Positions 34,055-42,174 of a stretch of DNA of 47,800 nt are shown piece after piece (within the stretch, counting starts at the first letter, position 1; every line of letters begins with the position of its first letter). A model generated the notes under the pieces. That model was not told where the DNA came from, made no database searches, and worked only from the letters and a program-made list of their open reading frames with translations. The position numbers and the translations under genes were made by a program. Source of the DNA: Fidelibacterota bacterium (lineage in GTDB: Bacteria; Fidelibacterota; Marinisomatia; Marinisomatales; JABMOV01); the NCBI GenBank assembly GCA_013203145.1, contig JABMOV010000160.1:1-47800 (forward strand), read 5' to 3'.

Positions 34055-35121
34055 TATTTAAGTAATTTCTCGATTACCGCCAAGGTTTGATCGGCAGTAA
34101 TATCGTTCATACAGGGATTCTCCCGTTTGCATTCTGGGGTATAATAGCATTCACAGCCGGTATCAGGACTTACAATTTCTGATTTTGTGTAAAAATAAAA
34201 TTCATTCGGATTAAATATATTATTAAATAAAACCAAAGGGATTTTTAATCCTATTGCAAAATGCATTGCCATTGTCACAGCAGTAATAATTGCGTTACAT
34301 TTTGACATCAAATAGAGGAATTCAAGAATTGGAATAACGCCAAAGTATTTTGCATGTGTTTTTGCTGCCAATTGAATATTCTTTTCATCTTCTTCGGGTC
34401 CACCAAGAACAACAACATCATATCCTTTTTGCTGCAGAGAAATAATTAATTTAGTCCAATTTTCCTCGGGCCACAATCGTGTCTTCCATCTCCCTCCACA
34501 TCCTGTATTTAGACCTATAACTTTTCCAGAAAAGTGAGAATTTGAGACGGATTGGTTAACTACCATTTTCGGGAGAATATATTCCTCTCTATCGAAATCC
34601 CAACCACATATTTCAAATATCTCCTGCATATAATGCTTTGTATTCTTCTGACTAATTGTATCTGAAATACCTGTAAGAAATTTGTGATGGGATAATTCAT
34701 TGACCGGAGTCGGTACTCCATTTTCTAGTATAAAACCATATCGCTCTTTTACATCACAATTCTTGAAAATACTACATGCATCAGGGTCTTTATCCAGATT
34801 TACTCCCCACTCAAAATGAGTCGCTTTTATCCATTCTAACGATTTTGCATTGTATGGTAAAATGACATCAACATCAACTGGGACAACACTGGGGTATTCA
34901 GTAAACCAAAATATTTTTGCTGTGGGAAACTCTTTTTTAATACGATGCAATAACGGTGTAGTACGTACAACGTCTCCCATCGCCCCAAGTTTAATAATTA
35001 AAATATTGCATTCAGTTTTATCATAGAATTTGCACTGTTCATTACATTCTACACATTTTTCTTTGTGGGGTGCACAAGGGATGTATCCATTGAAGTGACG
35101 ACAATTGTATTGGATAGTCAT
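34054..35121 (-). CDS. Glycosyltransferase family 9 (heptosyltransferase-like) with Cys-rich N-terminus
   Basis: The 355-residue protein has a GT9 fold from about residue 39, with Ile-Leu-Ile-Ile-Lys-Leu-Gly-Ala-Met-Gly-Asp-Val-Val-Arg-Thr-Thr-Pro and the C-domain Gly-Leu-Asn-Thr-Gly-Cys-Gly region. Ahead of it is a 38-residue segment with Cys7, His9, Cys16, His19, Cys23, Cys26, Cys30 and Cys38. Several more Cys residues lie near the C-terminus (about 327-341). The Cys/His spacing suggests a bound zinc or an iron-sulfur centre. GT9 enzymes add heptose to lipopolysaccharide core, but the precise sugar here is open. It overlaps both neighbours by one base. Confidence 0.88.
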   Translation of the reverse strand: MTIQYNCRHFNGYIPCAPHKEKCVECNEQCKFYDKTECNILIIKLGAMGDVVRTTPLLHRIKKEFPTAKIFWFTEYPSVVPVDVDVILPYNAKSLEWIKATHFEWGVNLDKDPDACSIFKNCDVKERYGFILENGVPTPVNELSHHKFLTGISDTISQKNTKHYMQEIFEICGWDFDREEYILPKMVVNQSVSNSHFSGKVIGLNTGCGGRWKTRLWPEENWTKLIISLQQKGYDVVVLGGPEEDEKNIQLAAKTHAKYFGVIPILEFLYLMSKCNAIITAVTMAMHFAIGLKIPLVLFNNIFNPNEFYFYTKSEIVSPDTGCECYYTPECKRENPCMNDITADQTLAVIEKLLK

Positions 35122-36059
35122 TATGGAGTATTTACAATTTTTCGCACACGGTTTTCCTGACCTTGTGAACTCTGAGCAATCATTTCACCCAACAATCCCA
35201 TCGTAATGAACTGTATACCAACAACGATAAGCATAACACCAAATAATAATAATGCGACATGTTGTTGGAATGAACTACCCATGGCATATTTGAGAAATAC
35301 AACATAGAACTCAACAAAACTTCCAATAAGAACACTTAACAAACCAAAAATACCAAAAAGATGCATGGGTTGCTGCGTGTATCTTGAAAGAAATAAGATA
35401 GAGAGGAGATCAAAAAAGCCATGAAATAAACGAGACCCACCATATTTCGTGACACCAAATTCTCGAGCACGATGATTTACCGCAATTTCAGTTACTTTAA
35501 ATTTTTTCTGACCAGCCATGGCAGGGATATACCGATGCCTGCCGCCATAGACTTCAATGGTTTTTACTACAGCACTACGATAAATCTTTAACCCACAATT
35601 AAAATCGTGAATTTTTACTCCAGTTAATAATCTGGTAACAAAATTAAACACTTTCGACGGTAACGTTTTTGTCCAGGGGTCTTTTCGGTCAATTTTCCAT
35701 CCAGAAACCAGATCATATCCTTCTTCCAGTTTTGTGACCAAATTTTCTATCTCGGCAGGATCATCCTGCAAATCGGCATCCATGGTAACAATATAGTCCC
35801 CAGTGGCATGTTTGAAGCCCTCTGCTAATGCAGCTGATTTTCCATAGTTACGGTGAAATATGATGACATGGATGTTCGGAGTAGTTTCTCCTAATTCAGT
35901 TAAATATTCTACGGTTCCGTCAGTAGATCCATCATCAATGAAAATTATTTCAGATTTGGGATAATCCGTGAGAGCAGCTTGGATTTGATTTACAAGCTCA
36001 GGAAGTGATTCAATCTCATTATACGCAGGAATAACGATGGATATTGATTTCTTAGCCAT
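35121..36059 (-). CDS. Polyprenyl-phosphate glycosyltransferase, GT2 with two C-terminal helices
   Basis: The 312-residue enzyme has a GT-A domain (residues 1-225) with Val-Ile-Pro-Ala-Tyr-Asn-Glu, Asp-Asp-Gly-Ser-Thr-Asp-Gly-Thr and the metal-binding Asp-Ala-Asp-Leu-Gln-Asp-Asp. Two membrane helices follow (about 232-253 and 265-290). This is the DPMS/ArnC/GtrB layout, which loads a sugar onto undecaprenyl phosphate for use on the periplasmic side, for example by GT-C enzymes such as the YfhO-like protein. The start overlaps the LolB-like gene stop by 8 nt. Confidence 0.92.
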   Translation of the reverse strand: MAKKSISIVIPAYNEIESLPELVNQIQAALTDYPKSEIIFIDDGSTDGTVEYLTELGETTPNIHVIIFHRNYGKSAALAEGFKHATGDYIVTMDADLQDDPAEIENLVTKLEEGYDLVSGWKIDRKDPWTKTLPSKVFNFVTRLLTGVKIHDFNCGLKIYRSAVVKTIEVYGGRHRYIPAMAGQKKFKVTEIAVNHRAREFGVTKYGGSRLFHGFFDLLSILFLSRYTQQPMHLFGIFGLLSVLIGSFVEFYVVFLKYAMGSSFQQHVALLLFGVMLIVVGIQFITMGLLGEMIAQSSQGQENRVRKIVNTP

Positions 36060-36675
36060 GTTTAGTCATTCGTCTTTCAAGTTCAGGATAGGATAGTCCA
36101 AATTCTCTATTAATAAACTGAATTACCATTTTTTGTGCTTTGTCCATACTCGTTGCATCAATTCGACGAACAAGAATACCCTGTGGTGTTGGTTCAGATT
36201 CTATTTCCATACTTTCAATTATTTCCAGTGCACTACTACTGGGAATTTTTGGTTCAATACCCCATAATGTACTTCGAAAATCATTCGCCGAAAATACTTC
36301 AAGGATAGGCATTATTGAAACCAATTGTTCATGAGAGTATTTCTGCTTTCGCAGAACATCATATGCCAAAATATTTTCGTCAATCAAATGAATTTCAATG
36401 ACAGATCGACCTAATAAATCTTTGAATTCAATGAATGCTTGTTCAGGAGTTGCGGTAAAATGGAATTTTAGATTTCCAGAGATAGATCCTTTAGTTATAA
36501 TAACTCCATCGCCACGGCAGATAGAAAATTCTTCAACCAAACTATCAAATGTAGGTTGCGAAACAGGTATTGGATCTATTGGAACTATATCGGGTTTTTT
36601 GTAACAGGATACAAAAAATAATAGTGATATTAGAAATAGTCTATAGTTCGTTAATCTTGGACTGAATTCGTTCAT
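36052..36675 (-). CDS. LolB/DUF4292-like outer-membrane lipoprotein
   Basis: The 207-residue protein has a lipoprotein signal whose lipobox ends Phe-Val-Ser-Cys near residue 25. A single domain with alternating strands follows, compatible with the LolA/LolB or DUF4292 lipid-binding fold (Lys-Gly-Ser-Ile-Ser-Gly-Asn-Leu-Lys-Phe near residue 60). It may carry lipoproteins or bind a lipid-linked glycan at the outer membrane. The ATG at 36675 gives the cleanest signal peptide, with a 35-nt overlap with the TPR gene; a longer upstream start would put a charged stretch before it. Family assignment is by pattern only. Confidence 0.65.
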   Translation of the reverse strand: MNEFSPRLTNYRLFLISLLFFVSCYKKPDIVPIDPIPVSQPTFDSLVEEFSICRGDGVIITKGSISGNLKFHFTATPEQAFIEFKDLLGRSVIEIHLIDENILAYDVLRKQKYSHEQLVSIMPILEVFSANDFRSTLWGIEPKIPSSSALEIIESMEIESEPTPQGILVRRIDATSMDKAQKMVIQFINREFGLSYPELERRMTKHG

Positions 36676-38245
36676 TATTATTATCCAACTCGAGGGCTTT
36701 TTCATAATATGCACGTGCATCATCAGCGCGATTAACTGTTCCTAAAATATCTCCCAAATGCTCTAAAACCACTGAATTGGTAGGATCAAGTTCAACGGAT
36801 TGCTGAACATATTTAAGCGCTTTTTCAACATCTCCCATTTTAAAGTAAATCCAACCCATTGTATCTAGATATGCTGCATTATCAACGGAAAGTTTGTTTG
36901 ATTTTTCTGATAGTTTTAATGCATATTCCAGATTCTCTGATCGTTCTCCCATACTATATGCATAATTATTAAAGGCTTGCACATCAGTTGAGTCTTCACG
37001 GATTAGTTTCTCATAAATACTATCTGAGTCTTCAAATTTCATTACATTATCGTAGACAATAGCTAATAAATGCCAAGCGGCATTGGAGTGCGGTGAAATT
37101 TTAACTGACCTATCTAAATGTATTTCTGCCTCATCCAATTGTTTGAGTTGATAATACGTTGACCCTAAAAGATATTGGATAACGAATTCATCCATAAATT
37201 TTTCAGCTATTGGATCTAATAGATTTATTGCATCTAGATTTTTCTCTTCTTCAAGAAAGATTAATGCTCCATTAATGTATCCCTGGGAATTCTCAGGAAA
37301 TCTTATTGTCATTTCTTGAGCATATATTAGCGCCTCATCAAATTCTTTTTGCTCCCGAAGAATCGATGATAGATAGTGATAGGTAAGTGCATTTGCACTA
37401 TCCAACTCAAGTGCTTGTTTGAAAAATGAAAGTGCTTTAACCAGGTCACCATTTTCATAATATAGTGAACCAATCCGGCCTACTGTATCGATGTTTTTAG
37501 GTTTGATACGATCATAGTTTTCAAGTGCTATTATTCCTTCATCATAATCCTCGTGAGACAAAACAAGGTTGGAATACACATGCCAATAACTGGCATTTTC
37601 TGTATCAATCTCCGTCAGTTCTTTATACAATTTTTCTGCTTTTTCAAATTTTTGCAAGCTTAATGCAAGTTTTGCTGCAGTTTCCAACGCAAATAAAGCG
37701 CTGGCATCCATGGCATAGACTTTTTCATACAATGAAATTGCTTTATCGTATTGCTCTTGAATTTTCGCTAAATCTGCCAAAGCATAGATGTAATCAGGGT
37801 TTATAGGATCAATCTCAGTTAAACTATTATATTCTTTTTCAGCATTGACGAATTGTTTTTTGAGAATGTAATAATGGGCCAATCGCTCTCTGGCATCAAC
37901 GTCAGTTGAATCCAATTCTATAGCCCGATTCAGATGCAGTAGTGCACGATTTAGTTTTCCCAAATTCCAATAACATTCAGCCATAGAAACATGGATTGTA
38001 GCAACTGTGGGGTCAACATCCAAAGCATCTTGAAACTCAATGATGGCCATAGCATAATCACCTTGGTTCATTTGGAATTGCCCATCCATAAATATCCGCA
38101 ATGCCTCAGTATTTACGTCTTCTTGCTCTTCTAAATTATTTGATTTTGAATCTTCCGGAGTAGGTACTGGCTTTTGACTACAACCAACAAGCGAAAGTAT
38201 AATTATTATTAAAATCTGATTAATTATTTTTGTTTTATTTTTCAT
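36641..38245 (-). CDS. TPR-repeat lipoprotein
   Basis: The 534-residue protein has a lipobox (Leu-Val-Gly-Cys22) and about 13 consecutive 34-residue tetratricopeptide repeats from residue 45 to the end. The repeats show the usual Trp/Leu-Gly-Tyr-Ala-Pro consensus positions, such as Tyr-Tyr-x-Lys-Ala-Leu-Glu-Leu-Asp. As a membrane-anchored TPR superhelix it is likely a scaffold in the envelope, perhaps for glycan export or lipoprotein trafficking with the LolB-like protein encoded next. AGGAAA lies just ahead of the ATG. No enzymatic domain is visible. Confidence 0.9.
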   Translation of the reverse strand: MKNKTKIINQILIIIILSLVGCSQKPVPTPEDSKSNNLEEQEDVNTEALRIFMDGQFQMNQGDYAMAIIEFQDALDVDPTVATIHVSMAECYWNLGKLNRALLHLNRAIELDSTDVDARERLAHYYILKKQFVNAEKEYNSLTEIDPINPDYIYALADLAKIQEQYDKAISLYEKVYAMDASALFALETAAKLALSLQKFEKAEKLYKELTEIDTENASYWHVYSNLVLSHEDYDEGIIALENYDRIKPKNIDTVGRIGSLYYENGDLVKALSFFKQALELDSANALTYHYLSSILREQKEFDEALIYAQEMTIRFPENSQGYINGALIFLEEEKNLDAINLLDPIAEKFMDEFVIQYLLGSTYYQLKQLDEAEIHLDRSVKISPHSNAAWHLLAIVYDNVMKFEDSDSIYEKLIREDSTDVQAFNNYAYSMGERSENLEYALKLSEKSNKLSVDNAAYLDTMGWIYFKMGDVEKALKYVQQSVELDPTNSVVLEHLGDILGTVNRADDARAYYEKALELDNNNERIQSKINEL

Positions 38246-38277
38246 ATTTCCTATTTTAACTAAAATATTTCTCGTTT

Positions 38278-39981
38278 TTAATTTCCATGCAAGATTACTC
38301 TATTCCCTCCTTGGCTTTTTGCATCATACAATGCTTCATCTGCAAGTTTCACCAATGCCCTTTTTTCTTCAGAATCTCCCGGGAATTGTGCCATCCCGCC
38401 ACTAATTGTAATTCCTGATTTAACTCCATGTTCCTCAAATTCGTAAGTGGAAATACTATGTACAATTCGTTTCCCTACTTGTTCCGCTAGTGATTTTGAC
38501 GTATTAACCAATATAACAATAAACTCTTCACCCCCATATCGACCAACAACATCAATATCGCGGACACTTTTTTGTATAAGTTTGCTGACAGTCTGTAACA
38601 TATAATCGCCATACAAATGCCCGAAAGTATCGTTAATATTTTTAAATTTATCTAAATCAAGTACGAGTAACACTAAATTTTGTTGAAATCGAACTGCCCG
38701 TTGAATTTCCTGAATAAATCTATCTAAAAATGCTTTTCTATTCAATAAACCAGTAAGAAAATCGAATGAAGCTTCGTTATGTGTGGACTTATACTGGTAT
38801 ATCCAGGTTAGGATAGACCCGATAGTTTCACCAAACATTTCTAATAATTGTAAATCTATGGTTGTGTAACCAACATTTGTTTTTTTCTCAAGCACAACCG
38901 AACCAATACCATGCTGATGTAAAACAATTGGGACTGATAAAACAGATAGATATTCCATATCTTTTTGGTCATCCCTGCCAAATCGGGAATACTCTGAAAA
39001 ATCATGCTGCCAGTTTTTAGTAATTAATTTGTCTTCCTGGAAAATTGAATAGCCATGGATGGTCTGCTGTAAATCGAAATTTAATCCTTGCCAGGATTCG
39101 GAATTTTCACCCATTGAATAATATACAATGGGTCTTTTATCAGATGGCATTTTGATAGAGATAGTAAATGCATCAAACTTGAACAATTGATTGCAGACCT
39201 CTCCGAACTGATGAAAAACATCATCCAGAGAAGTATCATGGTTGATTTTATGGTAGAGACTAAACACTCGTTGACTATAATGATGCAGTGCCTCAACTGA
39301 CTCAACTTCTTCCATTTGGGTGAGACCCAATTCAAATGTTTTCCCTATTTGTGAAAGAATATTATCGTCTCTGTCTTCAATTTTAGTAAAATGATCCACA
39401 TAAATCATGATGCATCCATATGGAGCGTCATGGTATAAAAAATTTTGTCCAAGGATGCATTCACTCCCGCGCCATGTTTGTTTTTCTAGAATGCCTTCCC
39501 ACTGGTCACGACTTTCATTTTCTTGAAATTTTTCTGATTTGTTACTCGATAGTATTTTAGAAATTATTTCGTGATCTGATGAAATTGTGGATAAAAATAA
39601 TGCATTCGAATCATTTTGTTTGACCATATTTCCACTTGCAGGGTCTAAGAAATAAATACCAACCTGATAATCTTTATTTAATGTGGTTATCATTTTTTCA
39701 ATATTTAATAGCCATTTGGAATATAATTGCTGTGAATTGTCGTAATCAGCCGACTGGTCATCGGCAGTATTTTCTATAATTATTTCATCAAAATCTTCAT
39801 CTTTGATATTATCAGACCAATAATGAATAATTAACGAAAACAATAATCCGATAACCAAAACCCAATGGATAATAAATGATACTGATGACTCTTGTTGGTC
39901 AAAAATGGCCGCAAAGAGTGCAATCACAACAAGTGCGATTAGGACATAGCGAAATCGAATAGAATTATTAAAGAAATCCAT
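38278..39981 (-). CDS. Membrane diguanylate cyclase with GAF-like sensor
   Basis: The 567-residue protein has two N-terminal membrane helices (about 11-27 and 31-48), then a cytoplasmic sensor region of about 350 residues that includes a GAF-like domain (roughly 235-390) and a C-terminal GGDEF domain (about 400-565). The active site reads Gly-Gly-Glu-Glu-Phe with the preceding Asp-Leu-Asp-Lys-Phe metal site. An Arg-Asp-Ile-Asp five residues before it is the RxxD inhibitory site for product feedback. It should make cyclic di-GMP, which commonly controls surface polysaccharide and motility. The start codon lies 2 nt after the T-run of a terminator-like hairpin. Confidence 0.93.
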   Translation of the reverse strand: MDFFNNSIRFRYVLIALVVIALFAAIFDQQESSVSFIIHWVLVIGLLFSLIIHYWSDNIKDEDFDEIIIENTADDQSADYDNSQQLYSKWLLNIEKMITTLNKDYQVGIYFLDPASGNMVKQNDSNALFLSTISSDHEIISKILSSNKSEKFQENESRDQWEGILEKQTWRGSECILGQNFLYHDAPYGCIMIYVDHFTKIEDRDDNILSQIGKTFELGLTQMEEVESVEALHHYSQRVFSLYHKINHDTSLDDVFHQFGEVCNQLFKFDAFTISIKMPSDKRPIVYYSMGENSESWQGLNFDLQQTIHGYSIFQEDKLITKNWQHDFSEYSRFGRDDQKDMEYLSVLSVPIVLHQHGIGSVVLEKKTNVGYTTIDLQLLEMFGETIGSILTWIYQYKSTHNEASFDFLTGLLNRKAFLDRFIQEIQRAVRFQQNLVLLVLDLDKFKNINDTFGHLYGDYMLQTVSKLIQKSVRDIDVVGRYGGEEFIVILVNTSKSLAEQVGKRIVHSISTYEFEEHGVKSGITISGGMAQFPGDSEEKRALVKLADEALYDAKSQGGNRVILHGN

Positions 39982-39982
39982 A

Positions 39983-40020
39983 TAAAAATCCCCGAGATCA
40001 AAATTACGGTGATCGCGGGG
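39983..40020 (-). terminator. Rho-independent terminator after the anti-sigma gene
   Basis: On the minus strand CCCCGCGATCA and TGATCTCGGGG form an 11-position stem with one mismatch and a 9-nt loop, followed directly by ATTTTT. It lies 24 nt past the anti-sigma stop and its T-run ends 2 nt before the ATG of the diguanylate cyclase, so it may also attenuate that gene. Confidence 0.75.
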
Positions 40021-40043
40021 ATAATAAAATAACTGGTTCTAAA

Positions 40044-40598
40044 CTATCGCGGATTCTTTACTAGCTGAATTCCATCATTGAAATTTGTGTTATTCCGCAA
40101 TGGCTGAGAATCATCAATCAAGCTATCCTCCGGCGCTTCAGCTAACATGTCTGAGGATGTTCTTTCTATTGGCGCCTGATACTTGACAGGTGAATTTGTT
40201 GTTTGTTCAGCCATATGGGATTGCATATTTCGTGTAGGATTAACATTAGGATCGTTTGGAACAAACTGTATCCCTGTAAAAACCAACGCAATGACCATTA
40301 GACTAAATATTGAAGCATATAATGGCGTAAATCCAAAAAATGTCTTTTCCTGTTTTTGTGTTAAAACGGATTGGATATTTTCTTGTGCTATTCGTGATTT
40401 AAGTTTTGACATGAAGGCATGAGATGTCTTTACATCATTCATATTTTTCATAGTCATCATTGTATCACGAAGAGAATTGACTTCATCCTGCGCTTCAGGA
40501 TGGGATACCAAATATGCATCGAATGCTTTCCGTTGGGAAAGGCTGAGAGAGTTTTCTATGTAGTCAGATATTAAATCTTCAAACTGATAGCGATCCAT
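40044..40598 (-). CDS. Anti-sigma factor, membrane-anchored
   Basis: The 184-residue protein has an N-terminal helical domain (residues 1-75) resembling the zinc-finger anti-sigma fold (Asp-Tyr-Ile-Glu-Asn-Ser-Leu-Ser... Tyr-Leu-Val-Ser-His-Pro-Glu) but without the HxxxCxxC zinc ligands. One membrane helix (about 91-110) and a short, probably periplasmic tail follow. It is encoded 21 nt after the ECF sigma factor gene, the usual order, and should hold that sigma factor inactive until an envelope signal triggers release. Confidence 0.8.
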   Translation of the reverse strand: MDRYQFEDLISDYIENSLSLSQRKAFDAYLVSHPEAQDEVNSLRDTMMTMKNMNDVKTSHAFMSKLKSRIAQENIQSVLTQKQEKTFFGFTPLYASIFSLMVIALVFTGIQFVPNDPNVNPTRNMQSHMAEQTTNSPVKYQAPIERTSSDMLAEAPEDSLIDDSQPLRNNTNFNDGIQLVKNPR

Positions 40599-40619
40599 CT
40601 TATAAGCAGACCTCCGTAT

Positions 40620-41192
40620 TTATCTATATTCTTTTAAAGCCTTTTGTAATTGTAAACGAGCCCTATTAATTCGCGACTTGACCGTCCCTAACGGAACGTC
40701 GACAATTCTACTAATCTCTTCGTAAGAAAGTTCCTGAATATCTCGCATGATGACGACAGTTCTAAAATGAAGAGGTAATTCTTGGATTGCCGCTTGTAAT
40801 CGTTGCTCAGTAAACTGACCTTGTATCTCGGTATCTGATTCTTGAAAAACGGCTGGCAAATCATAATCTTTATCATCAGTTCCCATTTGACTAAGCGATG
40901 TCACCTTGCGCCGTTTCTTTTTACGTAATTCGGTTTTAGCTAGATTCCCGGCAATAGTGTATATCCAGGTTGAAAACTTTGCGATTTCTTTATAAAAATG
41001 ACGGTGTGTATATAATTTGACCATCGTATCCTGGACGATATCCTCAGCTTGTGTCATATCGTTTACATACCGATATACAAAAGCCATCAACCTGTTGCGA
41101 TACCTATTTACCAGTTCAACATAGGCCTGCTCATCCCCTTGCTGGAATCGAGCAATCAATTCTTCGTCAGTATAAATGTACTCTTTAACCAT
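40620..41192 (-). CDS. ECF-family RNA polymerase sigma factor
   Basis: The 190-residue protein has region 2 (about residues 20-88, with Asp-x-x-Gln-Asp-Thr-Met-Val-Lys-like and Phe-Ser-Thr-Trp-Ile-Tyr) and region 4 (about 125-185, with Glu-Leu-Ser-Tyr-Glu-Glu-Ile and Gly-Thr-Val-Lys-Ser-Arg-Ile-Asn-Arg-Ala). It should direct transcription in response to an envelope or other extracytoplasmic signal. The ATG at 41192 overlaps the holA stop by 8 nt (ATGGTTAA) and is chosen over one 16 codons upstream because the protein then begins at the conserved domain. The regulon is unknown. Confidence 0.93.
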   Translation of the reverse strand: MVKEYIYTDEELIARFQQGDEQAYVELVNRYRNRLMAFVYRYVNDMTQAEDIVQDTMVKLYTHRHFYKEIAKFSTWIYTIAGNLAKTELRKKKRRKVTSLSQMGTDDKDYDLPAVFQESDTEIQGQFTEQRLQAAIQELPLHFRTVVIMRDIQELSYEEISRIVDVPLGTVKSRINRARLQLQKALKEYR

Positions 41193-42174
41193 GTGCAGAT
41201 TGGATTTTAAGGAGAAATTTGAGTAATTCTGTTTCATCATCGACGGTTTTGGATTTCACACGTATATCCATTTCTGACAACAGATATAGCGCAAGTTCAA
41301 CCTCCTTAGTTGTTACTGACTTTGCGAATTGTGGTAACCGCTTCATTACTGACGGCGGTAATCCAGTATAACCCGGATATGATTGAGAAGTTCCAATTGA
41401 TTTTTTTAAATACCACATTTCAATATAGTATGACGTCAATCCATAGATTAATGAGATTAACGTTTCATTTTGTGTAACCAAGGTCTTTCCCAGGGATATC
41501 GTTTTCGGGAATTTCTTTTCTCCTAAAGCGATGAAGAATTCCCAACGCTGATGTTCACGTTGCCAACCAGAAAATTGCCTTACCTTTTCTGAGGTAACAA
41601 TTTCGTTGTTATCCAGAGAGATACTTATTTTTTCAATTTCATTCTGAAGATGATCCAACGAGTCGCCGGCCATATCAACTATAGTTTGTATAACATCTCC
41701 TGAAACCTGAAGACTACGCTCCTTAAAAAAGTAACCAGTCCATTTTTTCATACCAGGTTCCAACGGAGTACTTACAGATATACTCGAGCTCATTTTTTCC
41801 ATATCCTTGAAATACTTTGTCCGTGCTTGCCACTCATTATGGAGAATGATGAGCGAATTCGTCAATGGTGGATGTTTACAGTATGCCATTAGACCATCAC
41901 GATAAGCACCACGAATCAATTGTGGTTGCCGTAATACAAAAATTGTTTTTGATGCAAATAAATCAGTTCTATTTAATCGTTCGATAATTTCTTTAGAAGA
42001 TATTTCATCAGGGTTAAGTGTGGAAATATTGGCAGTTCCATCTCCAAACATTCCCTTTTCAATCTTTTTAACAAAAAATGTCTGTAGAAACCGATCCTCC
42101 CCGCGAAGAAAATAGAGCGGATCAGTCTGACCCTTCTCTATCGATCGAATAGCATCTCCGTAATCTTTATTCAT
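41185..42174 (-). CDS. holA: DNA polymerase III subunit delta
   Basis: The 329-residue protein has the clamp-loader delta layout: an N-terminal AAA+-like domain with Pro-Leu-Tyr-Phe-Leu-Arg-Gly-Glu-Asp near residue 20 and no P-loop, and a C-terminal helical collar domain ending Glu-Leu-Leu-Lys-Phe-Leu-Leu-Lys. Delta opens the beta clamp during replication. It overlaps the PutP-like symporter gene by 4 nt and the sigma factor gene by 8 nt, an unusual neighbourhood for a replication gene. Confidence 0.9.
   Translation of the reverse strand: MNKDYGDAIRSIEKGQTDPLYFLRGEDRFLQTFFVKKIEKGMFGDGTANISTLNPDEISSKEIIERLNRTDLFASKTIFVLRQPQLIRGAYRDGLMAYCKHPPLTNSLIILHNEWQARTKYFKDMEKMSSSISVSTPLEPGMKKWTGYFFKERSLQVSGDVIQTIVDMAGDSLDHLQNEIEKISISLDNNEIVTSEKVRQFSGWQREHQRWEFFIALGEKKFPKTISLGKTLVTQNETLISLIYGLTSYYIEMWYLKKSIGTSQSYPGYTGLPPSVMKRLPQFAKSVTTKEVELALYLLSEMDIRVKSKTVDDETELLKFLLKIQSAHG

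Noticed and set aside
24448..36059. Horizontal transfer of the whole glycan cluster
   Set aside because: Some genes (Wzx, GT4, methyltransferases) are more AT-rich than the rest, but no integrase, tRNA site or flanking repeats mark an island. AT-richness is typical of such loci.
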